This document shows, in pieces, positions 1-11,739 of a stretch of 64,000 nucleotides of DNA. The notes below the pieces were generated by a model. It was not told the origin of the DNA, ran no database searches, and worked only from the letters and a program-made list of their open reading frames with translations. This DNA comes from Enterobacter sp. JBIWA008. GTDB taxonomy: Bacteria > Pseudomonadota > Gammaproteobacteria > Enterobacterales > Enterobacteriaceae. Each line of letters opens with the position of its first letter. Within the stretch, counting starts at the first letter, position 1. The stretch spans positions 4,278,001 through 4,342,000 of the forward strand of contig NZ_CP074149.1 in NCBI RefSeq assembly GCF_019968765.1. The letters run 5' to 3'. The position numbers and the translations under genes were made by a program.

Positions 1-605
1 GCCAGCAGGGTTTTACCGGTACCCGGAGGGCCAACCATCAGCACGCCTTTCGGGATCTTACCGCCCAGTTTCTGGAAACGGCTCGGTTCACGCAGGTATT
101 CAACCAGTTCACCCACCTCTTCTTTCGCTTCGTCACAACCGGCGACGTCAGCGAAGGTGGTCTTGATCTGGTCTTCCGTCAGCATACGCGCCTTGCTCTT
201 ACCGAACGACATGGCACCTTTGCCACCGCCGCCCTGCATCTGACGCATAAAGAAGATCCAGACGCCAATAAGAAGCAGCATCGGGAACCAGGAAATGAAG
301 ATAGAAGCCAGCAGGCTTGGTTCTTCTGGCGGCTCGCCAACTACCTTGACGTTTTTGGTCAGAAGGTTATCAAGCAGCTTAGGATCGTTCACCGGGATGT
401 AAGTCGTGTAACGGTTACTATCTTTCTTGGTAACGTTGATCTCACGTCCGTTGATACGCGCTTCGCGAACCTGGTCCTGATTGACCTCCTGCAGGAAGGT
501 AGAATAATCCACCTTGCGGCCATTCGACTCGCTGGGCCCAAAGCTCTGGAATACTGACATCAGCACAACGGCAATGACCAGCCAGAGTATTAGGTTTTTC
601 GCCAT
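1..605 (-). CDS. ftsH: FtsH, ATP-dependent zinc metalloprotease (5' part only)
   Basis: Membrane-anchored AAA+ protease that degrades LpxC, sigma-32 and unassembled membrane proteins. The window holds only the first 201 or so residues. It starts MAKNLILWL with a first membrane helix, then a periplasmic domain, a second membrane helix near residues 100-120, a Gly-rich stretch (MQGGGGK), and reaches the Walker A motif GPPGTGKT at the window edge. The catalytic HExxH part lies outside. The start chosen is the ATG at 605; an in-frame TTG three codons upstream would give the MSDMAKN form that some annotations use. rlmE lies 102 bp upstream on the same strand, as in E. coli, where the two are co-transcribed. 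Identity is certain from the sequence; the function is family knowledge. Confidence 0.97.
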   Translation of the reverse strand, partial: MAKNLILWLVIAVVLMSVFQSFGPSESNGRKVDYSTFLQEVNQDQVREARINGREINVTKKDSNRYTTYIPVNDPKLLDNLLTKNVKVVGEPPEEPSLLASIFISWFPMLLLIGVWIFFMRQMQGGGGKGAMSFGKSKARMLTEDQIKTTFADVAGCDEAKEEVGELVEYLREPSRFQKLGGKIPKGVLMVGPPGTGKTLL

Positions 606-707
606 GTCACTCAAGGGATTAACCTCATATTACAACTGTGTTAAAAACAGCGTCAGGATACTCTATATCCAGTTTCATTCAAACTTTCGCCTGAAATCTA
701 CCAGTTA

Positions 708-1334
708 TCATTTTCGCCCGGTCGCTACAATATACACTTCTCGGGAGCGGGCCCGGGAAGAGTCCGGCTTACGAACTTTCACCTTCGCAAACAGGGAGCG
801 AATTTCCTTAAGATACTCCTCGAAACCTTCGCCCTGAAACACCTTCACAACAAAACTACCACCAGGCGCTAGTACATCACGACACATTTCTAACGCTAGC
901 TCCACCAGATACATGGCGCGGGGGATATCCACCGCCGGTGTTCCGCACATATTTGGTGCCATATCTGACATGACAACCTGGACCTTACTGTCACCTACAC
1001 GATCAAGTAACGCTTTCAGCACTAATTCATCACGAAAGTCGCCCTGAAGGAAGTCGACACCAACGATGGGATCCATTGGTAAAAGATCGCACGCGATGAT
1101 TCGGCCCGTTCCGCCGATCTGCGTTACCGCATACTGGGACCAACCGCCAGGTGCCGCACCGAGGTCAACAACCGTCATCCCCGGCTTAAAAAGTTTGTCA
1201 CTTTGCTGTATTTCATCAAGTTTAAACCAGGCACGGGAACGCAACCCCTTTTTCTGTGCCTGTTGAACATATTTATCGCTAAAGTGTTCCTGAAGCCAGC
1301 GGCTGGAGCTGGCAGAACGCTTTTTACCTGTCAT
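708..1334 (-). CDS. rlmE: RlmE (RrmJ/FtsJ), 23S rRNA 2'-O-methyltransferase U2552
   Basis: SAM-dependent methyltransferase that 2'-O-methylates U2552 in the A loop of 23S rRNA at a late step of 50S assembly. The 208-residue protein is one short of the E. coli enzyme. The SAM-binding motif [13 protein letters not shown] is at about residues 55-67, and the catalytic K-D-K-E tetrad is all present at K38, D124, K164 and E199. It sits just upstream of ftsH on the minus strand and diverges from yhbY across about 130 bp. The E. coli C-terminal proline is missing here. The heat-shock pairing rlmE-ftsH is known in E. coli; I did not identify a sigma-32 promoter here. Confidence 0.98.
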   Translation of the reverse strand: MTGKKRSASSSRWLQEHFSDKYVQQAQKKGLRSRAWFKLDEIQQSDKLFKPGMTVVDLGAAPGGWSQYAVTQIGGTGRIIACDLLPMDPIVGVDFLQGDFRDELVLKALLDRVGDSKVQVVMSDMAPNMCGTPAVDIPRAMYLVELALEMCRDVLAPGGSFVVKVFQGEGFEEYLKEIRSLFAKVKVRKPDSSRARSREVYIVATGRK

Positions 1335-1461
1335 TTAACATTTCCGTCCTGGTTCATCGTTACCTGCCTGTGACGTAAATTTCTACGCAGCTATTTGGCG
1401 ATATAAGGGAGATGGCGGTAGAATGAACCGTTTTCAATCCCAACGTAAGCAAAAATATACG

Positions 1462-1755
1462 ATGAATCTGAGTACTAAACAAAAACAGCACCTTAAAGGT
1501 CTGGCACATCCGCTCAAGCCTGTAGTGATGCTTGGCAACAATGGTTTGACCGAAGGGGTGCTTGCCGAGATTGAACAAGCGCTGGAACACCACGAGCTGA
1601 TCAAGGTGAAAATCGCCTCTGAAGACAGAGACACTAAAAACCTGATCGTGGAAGCCATCGTGCGCGAAACCGGCGCCTGTAATGTACAGGTCATCGGTAA
1701 AACGCTGGTGCTCTACCGCCCATCTAAAGAGCGTAAAATCTCGCTGCCACGCTAA
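1462..1755 (+). CDS. yhbY: YhbY, CRM-domain RNA-binding protein of pre-50S ribosomes
   Basis: Small (97-residue) protein made of a single CRM domain, known to associate with pre-50S particles. The GNNG-type loop of the CRM fold is visible as MLGNNGLTEGV at about residues 25-35, and the C-terminus is rich in basic residues (RPSKERKISLPR). An in-frame ATG at 1423 would add 13 residues, but the ATG at 1462 (MNLSTKQKQ) gives the usual family length and start, so it is preferred. The gene diverges from rlmE and ends before a strong bidirectional terminator shared with greA. The neighbourhood (rlmE, yhbY) fits a role in large-subunit maturation. Confidence 0.95.
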   Translation: MNLSTKQKQHLKGLAHPLKPVVMLGNNGLTEGVLAEIEQALEHHELIKVKIASEDRDTKNLIVEAIVRETGACNVQVIGKTLVLYRPSKERKISLPR

Positions 1756-1841
1756 GGATATCCTGAATCAAACACATTTTCTGTGTGAAACGAGGGATTT
1801 CTGTCAGCAGGCGAGCAAAATGCCATGCTCCTTGAGTTGAT

Positions 1842-1866
1842 AAAAGGCCGCTATGCGGCCTTTTTC
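1842..1866 (+). terminator. Bidirectional intrinsic terminator between yhbY and greA
   Basis: Ten-base stem AAAAGGCCGC, loop TAT, GCGGCCTTTT, followed by more T on the plus strand. The A-run on the other side serves the convergent greA transcript. It lies 87 bases after the yhbY stop and about 40 bases after the greA stop. Confidence 0.9.
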
Positions 1867-1906
1867 TTTTCTTTACAATGTATCAACATCTTAGTAGAGA
1901 AGCGAA

Positions 1907-2383
1907 TTACAGGTATTCAACCTTAATAATTTCGTATTCCACTTCACCGCCAGGGGTGCGGATGGTGACAACATCGTCCTGCTCTTTGCCAATCAGGCCG
2001 CGAGCAATCGGAGAGTTCACTGAAATCAGGTTCTGTTTAAAGTCAGCTTCATCATCACCCACGATGCGATAGGTCTGCTCTTCGTCGTTGTCCAGGTTCA
2101 GCACGGTCACGGTAGAACCAAAGATCACACGCCCATTGTTAGGCATTTTGGTGATATCAATAACCTGCGCATTGGACAGTTTTGCTTCGATATCTTTAAT
2201 ACGCCCTTCACAGAAGCCCTGCTGCTCACGCGCGGCGTGGTATTCAGCATTCTCTTTCAGGTCGCCATGCTCGCGTGCATCCGCGATAGCGGCGATGATT
2301 TCAGGGCGACGCACGGATTTCAGGAAATCCAGCTCTTCGCGCAGTTTTTCGGCACCACGTAAGGTCATCGGAATAGCTTGCAT
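1907..2383 (-). CDS. greA: GreA transcript cleavage and elongation factor
   Basis: Binds RNA polymerase through the secondary channel and stimulates cleavage of backtracked RNA. The 158-residue length equals the E. coli protein. The N-terminal coiled coil carries the acidic tip residues D41 and E44 ([11 protein letters not shown]) that hold the catalytic Mg ion, and the C-terminal FKBP-like domain follows (ending FEVIKVEYL-like [10 protein letters not shown]). It is convergent with yhbY and divergent from dacB. Its leader contains an attenuator-like hairpin (see 2451-2490). Confidence 0.98.
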   Translation of the reverse strand: MQAIPMTLRGAEKLREELDFLKSVRRPEIIAAIADAREHGDLKENAEYHAAREQQGFCEGRIKDIEAKLSNAQVIDITKMPNNGRVIFGSTVTVLNLDNDEEQTYRIVGDDEADFKQNLISVNSPIARGLIGKEQDDVVTIRTPGGEVEYEIIKVEYL

Positions 2384-2450
2384 TTGTTATACCTCTTAAA
2401 CATTCCTGTGGGAGCAGTGTTCCCTGCTCCTGCCCCCCTAAGCGGGCAAG

Positions 2451-2490
2451 AAGCAAAAAGAAAACCGACCCGGGAGCAATGCCCCAGGTC
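2451..2490 (-). terminator. Terminator hairpin in the greA leader (GraL-type short RNAs)
   Basis: On the minus strand, about 70-110 bases ahead of the greA start, a stem GACCTGGG / CCCGGGTC is followed by GGTTTTCTTTTTG. This looks like an intrinsic terminator inside the 5' leader. E. coli greA is known to have a leader terminator that yields the GraL short RNAs. That this hairpin does the same is inference from position and shape. Confidence 0.6.
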
Positions 2491-2609
2491 AGCAGCAATT
2501 TTCAATTTGATATGCATTTTACCGCGAAGTTCACTATGGGTCATCGTTTACTTTGCAGTGCCATGCACCGTAGTATGACGGTTTGTTTTCGGGTTGTTAG
2601 CGCGAGATT

Positions 2610-4043
2610 ATGCGATTTTCCAGATTTATCATCGGATTGACTACCAGTATAACGTTCACCGCTCAGGCCGCGAATGTTGATGAGTACATTAATCAGCTCC
2701 CCGCAGGCGCGAACCTTGCCCTGATGGTGCAGAAGGTTGGCGCACAGGCTCCCGAGATTGACTATCATAGTCAACAGATGGCGCTGCCTGCCAGTACCCA
2801 AAAGGTGATTACTGCCCTCGCCGCTCTGCTCCAGCTCGGTCCTGACTTCCGTTTTACGACCACACTCGAGACCAAAGGTAACGTCGAAGGTGGCGAACTG
2901 AAAGGCGATCTTATCGCCCGTTTTGGCGGCGATCCGACCTTTAAGCGCCAGGATATCCGCAATATGGTTGCGGTACTGAAAAAATCTGGCGTGCAAAAAA
3001 TTGATGGTAATGTGCTGATCGACACGTCTATTTTTGCCAGCCACGATAAAGCCCCTGGCTGGCCGTGGAACGACATGACCCAATGTTTTAGCGCCCCACC
3101 CGCCGCCGCTATTGTTGACCGTAACTGCTTCTCGGTTTCGCTTTACAGCGCGCCAAAGCCAGATGATTTAGCGTTTATCCGCATAGCGTCCTATTACCCG
3201 GTCACAATGTTTAGCCAGGTCCGCACGCTCGCGAAAGGTTCCCCGGATGCGCAATATTGTGAGCTGGACGTCGTGCCAGGCGATCTTAACCGCTTCACGC
3301 TTACCGGCTGCCTGACGCAGCGCGCCGATCCGCTGCCGCTGGCCTTTGCGATACAGGATGGTGCAAGCTATGCGGGTGCCATTCTGAAAGATGAACTGAA
3401 ACAAGCGGGCATAACTTACACCGGGACGCTGCTTCGCCAGACGCAGGTCAACCAGCCCGGCACGGTCATCGCCAGCAAACAATCTCCTCCGCTGCACGAT
3501 TTACTGCGAATCATGCTGAAAAAGTCGGACAATATGATTGCCGACACCGTATTTCGCATGATTGGTCACGCGCGTTTCGGCGTGCCGGGAACCTGGCGCG
3601 CGGGTTCAGACGCCGTTCGTCAGATCCTGCGCCAGCAGGCCGGGATCGAGCTGGGTAATACCATCGCCGTCGATGGCTCCGGGTTATCGCGTCATAATTT
3701 GATCTCTCCGGCCACGATGATGCAGGTGCTTCAGTACATTGCACAGCATGACACTGAGCTAAACTTTATTTCAATGCTGCCGCTGGCCGGACATGACGGT
3801 TCACTGCAATACCGTGCCGGACTTCACGCTGCCGGCGTGGATGGTAAAGTATCCGCTAAGACAGGCTCGCTGCAGGGGGTTTACAACCTTGCAGGTTTCA
3901 TCACAACTGCCAGTGGACAACGCATGGCATTCGTGCAGTATCTTTCCGGCTATGCCGTCGAACCGACCGACCAGCGCAATCGTCGTATTCCGCTGGTTCG
4001 CTTCGAAAGCAGGCTTTATAAGGACATCTACCAGAATAACTAG
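2610..4043 (+). CDS. dacB: DacB (PBP4), D-alanyl-D-alanine carboxypeptidase/endopeptidase
   Basis: Periplasmic class C penicillin-binding protein that trims pentapeptides and cuts cross-links in murein. It has 477 residues, as in E. coli. A signal peptide ends at about residue 20 (AQA/AN). The penicillin-binding motifs are all present: STQK at 62-65, SDN near 306 and KTG near 417. The inserted domains between the first two motifs account for the large size. It diverges from greA. Unlike in E. coli K-12, a response regulator gene starts 2 bases after its stop, so transcript and translation are probably coupled to a two-component system. Confidence 0.98.
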   Translation: MRFSRFIIGLTTSITFTAQAANVDEYINQLPAGANLALMVQKVGAQAPEIDYHSQQMALPASTQKVITALAALLQLGPDFRFTTTLETKGNVEGGELKGDLIARFGGDPTFKRQDIRNMVAVLKKSGVQKIDGNVLIDTSIFASHDKAPGWPWNDMTQCFSAPPAAAIVDRNCFSVSLYSAPKPDDLAFIRIASYYPVTMFSQVRTLAKGSPDAQYCELDVVPGDLNRFTLTGCLTQRADPLPLAFAIQDGASYAGAILKDELKQAGITYTGTLLRQTQVNQPGTVIASKQSPPLHDLLRIMLKKSDNMIADTVFRMIGHARFGVPGTWRAGSDAVRQILRQQAGIELGNTIAVDGSGLSRHNLISPATMMQVLQYIAQHDTELNFISMLPLAGHDGSLQYRAGLHAAGVDGKVSAKTGSLQGVYNLAGFITTASGQRMAFVQYLSGYAVEPTDQRNRRIPLVRFESRLYKDIYQNN

Positions 4044-4045
4044 CG

Positions 4046-4708
4046 ATGAAACTACTCATAGTTGAAGACGATCTGTTATTGCAGGAAGGGCTGGCGCTCG
4101 GGCTGGCCAATGAAGGGTATGCCCTCGACTGTGCCGGCACCGCAGCGGAGGCGGACTCCCTGATTCAGAGCGGCGAATACAGTCTGGTGATCCTCGATTT
4201 GGGCTTGCCAGATAAAGACGGCGCCACGCTGCTCAGCCAGTGGCGACGCCGCGGCATCGCCAACCCGGTATTGATCCTGACGGCACGCGATGCCATTGAG
4301 GATCGTATCACCGGCCTTGATGCTGGTGCAGATGATTACCTGGTGAAGCCTTTTGCGCTGGCGGAACTGCAGGCTCGGGTGCGAGCGTTGATTCGCCGCT
4401 ATCAGGGCCATAGTGATAACTTACTGACCGACGGCGATATTACGCTGAATCTGCAAACCCAGCAGGTATTGCGCCAGGATCAGGCGGTAGAGGTGACGCC
4501 AAAAGAGTTCGCCTTGCTTACGCGTCTGATCATGCGCAGCGGGCAGACGGTGCACAGAGAAACGCTCCAGCAGGATATCTACTCCTGGCAAGACGATCCG
4601 GGGTCAAATACCCTTGAAGTTCACATTCACAACCTGCGTCGCAAGCTCGGCAAGGACAGAATCAAAACCGTCCGTGGCGTTGGCTATCGCCTTGAGAGCC
4701 AGAAATGA
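4046..4708 (+). CDS. PmrA/BasR-like OmpR-family response regulator
   Basis: 220 residues: a receiver domain (acidic pocket E7-D8-D9, phospho-acceptor D51 in LVILDLGLPD, conserved K101 in LVKPF), then an OmpR/PhoB winged-helix domain at about 125-218 with the EVHIHNLRRKLG recognition-helix region. It resembles BasR (PmrA) of E. coli and Salmonella more than QseB, but differs enough to be a separate orthologous group. The start lies 2 bases past the dacB stop, and the end overlaps the next gene by ATGA. The partner kinase is clearly PmrB-like (next entry). In K-12 this site between dacB and obgE is empty, and basRS sits beside eptA. Whether this genome also carries that copy cannot be seen here. 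DNA target unknown. Confidence 0.9.
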   Translation: MKLLIVEDDLLLQEGLALGLANEGYALDCAGTAAEADSLIQSGEYSLVILDLGLPDKDGATLLSQWRRRGIANPVLILTARDAIEDRITGLDAGADDYLVKPFALAELQARVRALIRRYQGHSDNLLTDGDITLNLQTQQVLRQDQAVEVTPKEFALLTRLIMRSGQTVHRETLQQDIYSWQDDPGSNTLEVHIHNLRRKLGKDRIKTVRGVGYRLESQK

Positions 4709-5748
4709 ACAGCATGCGTCGGCGTTTGATGGTGCTGCTGGCGGTTATTCTCTTATTTTTCCAATTGATAAGCGTCATCTGGCTGTGGCATGAAAGCCGT
4801 GAGCAGATTGGTTTCCTGGTGAATGAAACGCTGTCGGCAAAAGCGCGCAATAACCATGTCGAAAAAGAGATCCGCGAGGCGATTGCTTCCCTTCTCGTCC
4901 CTTCTCTGGTGATGGTCGGTTTCACGCTGCTGTTTTCATTCTGGGCGGTCACCTGGATAACCCGACCGCTGAATAAACTGCGTGACAGCCTGGCTAACCG
5001 TTCGGCGGATAACTTAACTCCGCTTCCGATGTATTCCGACATGGAAGAAATCGGCGCAGTGACAACCTCCCTGAACCAGCTGCTCGCCCGGCTGGACAAT
5101 ACCATTCAGCAGGAGCGCCTCTTCACCGCTGACGCCGCACACGAGCTTCGAACGCCCCTTGCCGGTATACGGCTCCATCTGGAGCTCATGGCGCAGTCAG
5201 GCGCGCCACAGGCCGCGACGTTAATCAGCCGTATCGATCAGCTCATGCATACCGTTGAGCAACTGCTGATGCTTGCCCGTGCCGGACAGGCAATGGCGAG
5301 CGGCCACTACGAAACCGTGAGCTGGACGGAAAATATCATTGAACCTCTCGGCCTTGGCCATGAAGCCAAAGAGCATACGGTGATTTGGCCCGCTAAAAGC
5401 GCGCTCACGGTGCAGGGAGACGCCGTGCTCCTGCGCCTGATGCTGCGCAACCTGCTTGAGAATGCCGGGCGCTACAGCCCGACAGGGACAACGATTACCG
5501 TGACATTAACCGAGGTCGACGGGGGCACACAGATCAGCGTTATCGATCAGGGGCCAGGGATTGATGAAGCGCACCGACAGTCAATTACCGAGCCATTCCG
5601 CCGTCTTGACCAGCGCTACGGTGGCAGCGGTCTGGGACTGAGTATCGTACAGCGCATCGTCCAGCTTCATCACGGCAGGCTGACGCTTGAGAATGGTGAT
5701 GAAGGCGGCTTAATCGCCAGCTGCTGGCTGCCTTCAACGCTGGAATAA
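4705..5748 (+). CDS. PmrB/BasS-like sensor histidine kinase
   Basis: 347 residues. Two membrane helices (about 8-28 and 63-84) flank a periplasmic loop of about 34 residues, then come a HAMP linker, the H-box FTADAAHELRTP with H146, and the ATPase boxes (NLLENAGRYSP, DQGPGID, GGSGLGLSIV). The loop is the telling part: it has two ExxE motifs, E30-S-R-E33 and E55-I-R-E58, like the Fe(III)-sensing pair of Salmonella PmrB, within similar text (LWHESxEQI and EIREAxASLxVP). It overlaps the regulator gene by 4 bases and converges on obgE. Function as a metal or low-pH sensor is inferred from these motifs only. Confidence 0.9.
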   Translation: MNSMRRRLMVLLAVILLFFQLISVIWLWHESREQIGFLVNETLSAKARNNHVEKEIREAIASLLVPSLVMVGFTLLFSFWAVTWITRPLNKLRDSLANRSADNLTPLPMYSDMEEIGAVTTSLNQLLARLDNTIQQERLFTADAAHELRTPLAGIRLHLELMAQSGAPQAATLISRIDQLMHTVEQLLMLARAGQAMASGHYETVSWTENIIEPLGLGHEAKEHTVIWPAKSALTVQGDAVLLRLMLRNLLENAGRYSPTGTTITVTLTEVDGGTQISVIDQGPGIDEAHRQSITEPFRRLDQRYGGSGLGLSIVQRIVQLHHGRLTLENGDEGGLIASCWLPSTLE

Positions 5749-5773
5749 AAAAAGCCCCCATAAGGGGGCTTTG
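5744..5773 (-). terminator. Intrinsic terminator of obgE (shared with the PmrB-like gene)
   Basis: Stem AAAGCCCCC / GGGGGCTTT with loop ATAA. On the minus strand it is followed by seven T, so it ends the obgE transcript strongly. In the plus direction only TTT follows, so it is weaker for the kinase gene. Confidence 0.85.
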
Positions 5774-5781
5774 GACAGATA

Positions 5782-6972
<1,191 letters not shown>

Positions 6973-7938
6973 TCATTCGCCTGAGCGGGGGACTACTACA
7001 ACCGCTTCATTTTTGCGCCAACGTCCCCAAAGACGATGACCAATGGCGGAATACATCGCGCCCGCAACCACGACAAACGCACCGAGATAACCCAACAGGT
7101 TAAGCATCGGTCTGACGAAGACATCGGGCCAGGCCATTGATAACAAATCTGAAAATAACAGCGTAAACAGCGGAGTAAGCGTAATTAACGCGCTCACCTG
7201 TGCTGCCTGCCAGCGCGCCATCGCTTCGGCCAGCGCGCCATAACCTACCAGCGTGTTCAGCCCACAAAAAATAAGGCACGCCAGTTGCCAGTCGCTAAGC
7301 TGGGTAATCACACCCGGCTTAGCTAATGGCAGCAATGCTACTGTACATAAAGTGTACAGCAAAAAGAGGATCTGCTGTGAGGCAAGTCGACGCAATAACA
7401 CCTTTTGTGCGACACCATAGCTCACCCAGACCGTTGCTGCCCCCACACCGAAAATGACACCCCATGTGTAATCTGTCAGGCGGGTGAAAATCTCTATCAG
7501 ACTGGTGTTGAAGAACATCACCAGACCGCACAGCAGCATGCTCGCCCCGATAATCTGCGTACCTCGCATCTTCTCCTTGAGGATAAAGACGCTGGCGACC
7601 ATCATGCCCACCGGTGAAAGCTGACCTATCACCTGCGACGCCGTGGGGCTGAGATACTGCAGGGAAGAGCTGAACAGGATGAAGTTACCGAACAGACCAC
7701 CCGTCGCGATAGCCAGCAACACCAGCCAGCGCGGTTTACGGAAGAGGCGCAAGGGTGGAAGCTTACCTTTGATAGCCAGAATGGCCCCGAGGCCGATGCT
7801 TGCCATCAGAAAGCGATAAAAGACCACCGTAGGCGGCTCCATCACTTCCAGTACCTGCTTCATTGCAATTGGCAGCGCACCCCAGCACATTGCGGTGGTG
7901 AGCGCCAAAAGAATACCCATGCCGGCCTGCTGCTTCAT
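6973..7938 (-). CDS. yhbE: YhbE, EamA/DMT-family inner-membrane transporter
   Basis: 321 residues with about ten hydrophobic helices arranged as two EamA repeats (roughly 8-145 and 155-295), the layout of drug/metabolite exporters. The length and N-terminus (MKQQAGMGILLALTTAMCWGALP) agree with E. coli YhbE. The substrate is unknown. It lies between rpmA and obgE on the minus strand; a terminator separates it from rpmA, so its expression probably depends on read-through or on its own promoter. Confidence 0.95.
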   Translation of the reverse strand: MKQQAGMGILLALTTAMCWGALPIAMKQVLEVMEPPTVVFYRFLMASIGLGAILAIKGKLPPLRLFRKPRWLVLLAIATGGLFGNFILFSSSLQYLSPTASQVIGQLSPVGMMVASVFILKEKMRGTQIIGASMLLCGLVMFFNTSLIEIFTRLTDYTWGVIFGVGAATVWVSYGVAQKVLLRRLASQQILFLLYTLCTVALLPLAKPGVITQLSDWQLACLIFCGLNTLVGYGALAEAMARWQAAQVSALITLTPLFTLLFSDLLSMAWPDVFVRPMLNLLGYLGAFVVVAGAMYSAIGHRLWGRWRKNEAVVVVPRSGE

Positions 7939-7978
7939 GCCCGTTTTCCCTACAGAAAAAATTACCGGGTTTCCAATG

Positions 7979-8009
7979 TAAAAAGCCCCGCAACAGGGTG
8001 CGGGGCTTT
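7979..8009 (-). terminator. Intrinsic terminator after rpmA
   Basis: On the minus strand a stem AAAGCCCCGC / GCGGGGCTTT with an 8-base loop is followed by TTTT, 25 bases after the rpmA stop and before yhbE. It should cut most rplU-rpmA transcripts before yhbE and obgE. Confidence 0.85.
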
Positions 8010-8034
8010 AATCCGTTACCGGACCGAGAAAACC

Positions 8035-8292
<258 letters not shown>

Positions 8293-8311
8293 TTAAATCT
8301 CTCCTCAGGTC

Positions 8312-8677
<366 letters not shown>

Positions 8678-8693
8678 TCACAATAGGGCGCGA

Positions 8694-8722
8694 ATATTAC
8701 GCAAAACGCGAGCCTTTGACAA
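8694..8722 (-). promoter_or_regulatory. Sigma-70 promoter for rplU-rpmA
   Basis: Minus strand: -35 TTGTCA (8722-8717), 17-base spacer, -10 TAATAT (8699-8694), with the start expected about 65 bases ahead of the rplU ATG. The near-ideal match fits a strongly expressed ribosomal operon. Assigned by inspection only. Confidence 0.7.
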
Positions 8723-8880
8723 GTGCTACCGTCAATACATGAAGAAAAAAAACACAACACGTACGGTAACGTTTATCTGTGCCGTTTTTTCAGTACAATC
8801 AGCACTACTATTGATAAACCAAAACTCTTCGTTACCCCATTGAAGATGGGATCAACAGGATAAAAAGCCCGGCTTTTGCG

Positions 8881-9852
8881 ATGAATTTAGAAAAAATCAA
8901 CGAGTTAACCGCGCAAGATATGGCGGGTGTGAATGCAGCAATCCTGGAGCAACTCAACTCTGACGTTCAGCTGATCAATCAGTTGGGCTATTACATTGTC
9001 AGCGGCGGCGGTAAGCGCATTCGCCCGATGATTGCCATTCTGGCTGCCAGAGCCGTTGGTTATCAGGGAAATGCCCACGTCACGATCGCCGCACTCATCG
9101 AATTTATCCACACGGCGACGCTTCTCCACGATGACGTTGTGGATGAATCGGATATGCGTCGTGGCAAAGCCACAGCAAACGCCGCTTTCGGGAACGCAGC
9201 CAGCGTCCTGGTGGGCGATTTTATCTATACCCGCGCCTTCCAGATGATGACCAGTCTGGGCTCCCTGAAAGTGCTGGAAGTGATGTCCGAAGCCGTAAAC
9301 GTCATCGCTGAAGGCGAAGTTCTGCAGCTGATGAACGTCAACGACCCTGACATCACCGAAGAAAACTACATGCGCGTTATCTACAGCAAAACCGCACGCC
9401 TGTTTGAAGCGGCTGCCCAGTGTTCCGGCATTCTGGCTGACTGTACTGAAGCACAGGAAAAAGGCCTGCAGGACTATGGCCGCTATCTGGGTACGGCATT
9501 CCAGCTGATCGATGATTTGCTGGACTACAGTGCAGACGGCGAAACGCTCGGCAAAAACGTGGGCGATGACCTGAACGAAGGTAAACCGACCCTGCCGCTG
9601 CTACATGCTATGCGCAACGGAACAGCTGACCAGGCGAAAATGATCCGTGAAGCAATTGAGCAGGGAAATGGCCGACATCTTCTGGAACCTGTACTGGAAA
9701 CCATGGCTATCTGCGGATCGCTTGAATGGACGCGTCAGCGTGCGGAAGAAGAAGCAGACAAAGCCATCGAAGCGCTTCAGGTCATTCCGGACAGCCCATG
9801 GCGCGAGGCACTCATTGGTCTTGCCCACATCGCCGTTCAGCGCGACCGTTAA
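8881..9852 (+). CDS. ispB: IspB, octaprenyl diphosphate synthase
   Basis: Trans-prenyltransferase that builds the C40 side chain of ubiquinone and menaquinone. It has 323 residues as in E. coli. The two Asp-rich Mg/diphosphate-binding motifs are in place: D84-D85-V-V-D88 and D211-D212-L-L-D215, with the GGGKRIRP substrate motif at 42-49. It diverges from rplU over about 250 bp. A hairpin (9863-9887) follows the stop. Confidence 0.98.
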   Translation: MNLEKINELTAQDMAGVNAAILEQLNSDVQLINQLGYYIVSGGGKRIRPMIAILAARAVGYQGNAHVTIAALIEFIHTATLLHDDVVDESDMRRGKATANAAFGNAASVLVGDFIYTRAFQMMTSLGSLKVLEVMSEAVNVIAEGEVLQLMNVNDPDITEENYMRVIYSKTARLFEAAAQCSGILADCTEAQEKGLQDYGRYLGTAFQLIDDLLDYSADGETLGKNVGDDLNEGKPTLPLLHAMRNGTADQAKMIREAIEQGNGRHLLEPVLETMAICGSLEWTRQRAEEEADKAIEALQVIPDSPWREALIGLAHIAVQRDR

Positions 9853-9862
9853 TCCCCTTGTT

Positions 9863-9887
9863 TCTCCCCGCAGCGATAGCGGGGAGA
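9863..9887 (+). terminator. Hairpin after ispB, possible weak terminator
   Basis: Perfect 9-base stem TCTCCCCGC / GCGGGGAGA with a 7-base loop, 10 bases past the ispB stop. No T-run follows, so it may act as a 3' stabiliser or factor-dependent end rather than a true intrinsic terminator. Confidence 0.4.
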
Positions 9888-10081
9888 TTCCAGTACACTC
9901 ATGAAAATTCCGCGTTCATGTAAATTCATCGGTTTAGAGACCGCATGAATAAAGCCGTGTCTTATTCTGAATATCCCTTCAAGTAACGCGAACTTTTTAG
10001 AACAAGAGGTTGAAATGGGTATAGTAACCCCGTCGTTTCAGAAGAAACGGCGTAGGTGAATCCGAACTTAAGGACGGCGTT

Positions 10082-10369
10082 ATGGATACGAAATTTATCG
10101 ACTGGCACACGGCTGATATTATTGCCGCACTGCGCAAAAGAGGCACTTCACTGGCAGCAGAGTCTCGCCGCCATGGACTGAGTTCTTCAACTCTGGCAAA
10201 CGCCCTCACTCGCCCCTGGCCCAAGGGAGAGTTAATTATCGCGACGGCGCTGGATATACATCCTTGGGTGATTTGGCCTTCGCGTTACCACGATCCCATT
10301 ACCCATGAATTTATCGACAGATCGCGCATGATTCGCCAGAAAAAGGCAAAAAGTGAACCGCAGGAATAA
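10082..10369 (+). CDS. sfsB: SfsB (Nlp), Ner-like DNA-binding regulator
   Basis: 95-residue helix-turn-helix protein related to the Ner repressors of Mu-like phages. The Ner-type region (ADIIAALRKRGTSLAAESRR, then HGLSSSTLANALTRPWP) is intact at about 10-50, followed by WVIWPSRYHDP typical of E. coli SfsB. E. coli sfsB was linked to maltose gene expression when overproduced; its natural targets are unclear. It stands alone between ispB and the convergent murA, with an upstream gap of about 230 bp. The domestication from a phage regulator is family knowledge; nothing phage-like remains here. Confidence 0.93.
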   Translation: MDTKFIDWHTADIIAALRKRGTSLAAESRRHGLSSSTLANALTRPWPKGELIIATALDIHPWVIWPSRYHDPITHEFIDRSRMIRQKKAKSEPQE

Positions 10370-10429
10370 TGCGTTTTTGACAGGAACAGCAACCCCCCGG
10401 TCATTGCTGGCAGGGGGCTGCCGGAACGA

Positions 10430-11734
<1,305 letters not shown>

Positions 11735-11739
11735 TCAGC

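Noticed and set aside
10082..10369. Possible prophage remnant because sfsB resembles phage Ner
   Set aside because: sfsB is a stable enteric gene between ispB and murA; no other phage genes or attachment sites are nearby.
10385..10429. Terminator after murA
   Set aside because: G/C-rich complementary runs exist but the stem is interrupted and lacks a clear T-run on either strand; not confident enough to list.
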